From: an uncultured Bacteroidales bacterium | Lineage (GTDB): Bacteria > Bacteroidota > Bacteroidia > Bacteroidales > Muribaculaceae | Direction of reading: 5' to 3' | NCBI GenBank assembly: GCA_902760865.1 | Contig: CACWID010000001.1 | Span: 1 to 64,000, forward strand | DNA: 64,000 nt | In this document: positions 62,675 through 64,000 of the stretch, one piece after another | Layout: every line of letters starts with the position of its first letter | Numbering within the stretch: the stretch's first letter is position 1 | Position numbers and translations under genes: made by a program | Notes under the pieces: generated by a model | Database searches by the model: none | What the model was told of the DNA's origin: nothing | The model's input: only the letters and a program-made list of their open reading frames with translations

Positions 62675-62867
62675 TGCTTTCTTCTTGATTATCGGTTTCA
62701 CTTTTCTTCTTCTTGGGCAGACGGCGGGCCTTGCGCAGCGCTTCGGTGATGATCCACTGCAACTGGCCGTTGGTGGAGCGGAACTCGTCGGCTGCCCATT
62801 TTTCAATGGCATCCATCGTGTCGCTGTCGACACGCAGGATGAAACTCTTGGTGGCTTTCTTTGCCAT
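62658..62867 (-). CDS. Arc-family ribbon-helix-helix DNA-binding protein
   Basis: 69 residues. KSFILRVDSDTMDAIEKWAADEFRSTNGQLQWIITEAL is the Arc/RHH fold: a strand with alternating polar residues, then two helices with a turn (FRSTNGQL). The C-terminus is very acidic and basic (KKKKSETDNQEESNETD). Proteins of this sort bind operator repeats and often control the adjacent operon. It overlaps the first membrane-module gene, and it follows the SPFH gene after about 100 nt. Confidence 0.85.
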   Translation of the reverse strand: MAKKATKSFILRVDSDTMDAIEKWAADEFRSTNGQLQWIITEALRKARRLPKKKKSETDNQEESNETDQ

Positions 62868-62885
62868 GGTCTGCTGGTTGATTAA

Positions 62886-62966
62886 GTTTTTAGTTTTCAG
62901 TTGTCAGTCTCCAGTTGAGCGCGGATGCCGCTGAAAACTGACAACTGCCAACTGAAAACGGAGATG
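62886..62966. repeat. dispersed AACTGACAACTG hairpin repeat
   Basis: Between the RHH and SPFH genes, GTTTTCAGTTGTCAGT (62893-62908) is complementary to ACTGACAACTG plus AACTGAAAAC on the other side (62937-62959). The CAACTGAAAAC element also appears at 49247-49257 after frr. It is a short dispersed repeat of the kind found between Bacteroidales genes, here located where the RHH promoter is expected. Confidence 0.6.
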
Positions 62967-63935
62967 TTACATGTTCAGCGTGCCGGTGTTGACGACGGGC
63001 TGGGCCTGTTCGTCGGCGCACAGGACAACAAGCAGGTTGCTCACCATCGAGGCCTTCTTGTCGTCGTCGAGCTCTACGATTTCCTCGCTCGAGAGCTTGT
63101 CAAGGGCCATCTTCACCATGCTCACGGCACCCTCGACGATCTTCTCGCGGGCGGTGATGATGGCGCTGGCCTGCTGGCGGCGCAGCATCACGGCAGCAAT
63201 CTCGGGAGCATAGGCCAGGTAGTTGATGCGGGCCTCGACAACCTCGATGCCGGCCAGCGACAGGCGCTCGTTGAGTTTGCCCTCGAGCTGCTCGTTGATC
63301 TCGTCGCCACCCGAGCGCAGGGTCAGTTCCTTGGTGTCCTCGTCATTGTCGTCATAGGCATACTGTCCGGCTACCTGCCTCAAGGCGGCATAGCTCTGGA
63401 CGCTCACGAAGTCCTCCAGGGCGCGCATCAAGCCCTTGGCGTTGCCGCTCAGCGTGCCGTCGGTCGAGGCCATCGTCTGCGAGTCCACCTCAAACAGGGC
63501 CTTGTAGGTGTCCTTCAGTCTCCACACCAGCACGAGGCCGATCATCACGGGGTTACCCACCTTGTCGTTCACCTTGATGGGCTCGGCGTCCAGGTTGCGG
63601 GCGCGCAGCGAGACCTTCTTGGTGCCGTAGAAGGGGTTGATCCAGTAGAAGCCCGTCTTGGTGAACGTGCCGCTGTACTTGCCGAACCAGGTGGTCACCC
63701 TGGCGGTGTTGGGCTCAAGCATGATAAATCCGTTCAGGATGAACAACTCGCCGATCAAAAACAGTGAGCAGACGATCAGCAGGATGGTGGGAATGATGCC
63801 ATGGCTGGGCATGTCATACATGATAATGGCTTTGTATATTCCCCACACGCACAGAATCGGTAACACAATTGCTACAAACAGCATGAAGAAGCCGTTCAGT
63901 GTAGTACCCTTGAAATTAAATTCCTTCGTTTCCAT
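62967..63935 (-). CDS. SPFH/band-7 domain protein
   Basis: 322 residues. Two N-terminal membrane helices (about 14-35, 48-68) precede the SPFH domain ([43 protein letters not shown]), and a helical C-terminal part ([36 protein letters not shown]) follows. SPFH proteins assemble into membrane scaffolds or microdomains and assist protease or transporter complexes. It is encoded just upstream of the RHH protein and membrane-module cluster, on the same strand, so a scaffold for those membrane proteins is a reasonable idea. Confidence 0.88.
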   Translation of the reverse strand: METKEFNFKGTTLNGFFMLFVAIVLPILCVWGIYKAIIMYDMPSHGIIPTILLIVCSLFLIGELFILNGFIMLEPNTARVTTWFGKYSGTFTKTGFYWINPFYGTKKVSLRARNLDAEPIKVNDKVGNPVMIGLVLVWRLKDTYKALFEVDSQTMASTDGTLSGNAKGLMRALEDFVSVQSYAALRQVAGQYAYDDNDEDTKELTLRSGGDEINEQLEGKLNERLSLAGIEVVEARINYLAYAPEIAAVMLRRQQASAIITAREKIVEGAVSMVKMALDKLSSEEIVELDDDKKASMVSNLLVVLCADEQAQPVVNTGTLNM

Positions 63936-64000
63936 AATCGTAAAAGTTGAAAAGTTAATATTTAGTTTTAATTAATTTTGATATCATTTTGATATCGCAA

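Overview
The window is chromosomal DNA from a member of the Bacteroidales. The evidence is lineage-specific families: a TonB-dependent receptor paired with a DUF4249 lipoprotein, DUF3244, DUF4251 and DUF6056 proteins, a PorZ-like type IX secretion protein, and promoters of the Bacteroidetes type (TTTG, about 20 nt, TAnnTTTG). A gut-associated Muribaculaceae or Prevotellaceae species is my guess; the sequence does not settle it. No rRNA, tRNA or CRISPR array was seen.

Positions 1-5.3 kb are AT-rich and encode small secreted proteins and lipoproteins (one frameshifted, one with a beta/gamma-crystallin-like domain), then the TonB receptor/DUF4249 pair.

Positions about 5.6-20.1 kb form an integrative mobilizable element. 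It has a MobV-type relaxase with a repeat-rich candidate oriT, a winged-helix protein, a tyrosine integrase, an excisionase-like HTH protein, a protein with seven tandem HTH units, a TopB-type topoisomerase, and a serine-recombinase-like protein without its catalytic residues. Its cargo is envelope-directed (OmpA-like protein, lipoprotein, membrane proteins). No conjugative type IV secretion genes are visible, so transfer would need a helper. One end lies just beyond the 3' end of mnmE. Two divergent element genes share a 15-bp promoter box.

Positions 20.2-40.5 kb are G+C-rich core genome: mnmE with a secreted nuclease, two DUF4251 lipoproteins, a CPBP protease, two beta-carbonic anhydrases, SbcCD, an AAA/DUF4143 ATPase, a DNPH1-like N-glycosidase, a DMT transporter, a VOC protein, a RhuM-Fic fusion, a run of stress and redox genes, a CotH-like lipoprotein, and an S24-type repressor with a probable self-operator.

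Positions 40.5-57.3 kb hold an M16 peptidase and a membrane glycosylation locus (two polyprenyl-phosphate-type GT2 enzymes and three DUF6056 membrane proteins sharing a KEDD motif). This locus is interrupted by a large TIR-like/coiled-coil/TPR protein and by frr. A PorZ-like protein and two more secreted nucleases follow.

Positions 57.3-64 kb contain a class A acid phosphatase and a five-gene cluster of membrane proteins built from seven copies of one module, led by a ribbon-helix-helix protein and an SPFH protein. The strongest candidates for undescribed biology are the TIR-like/TPR protein, the modular membrane cluster, the seven-HTH protein with the inactive recombinase, and the DUF6056/GT2 locus.
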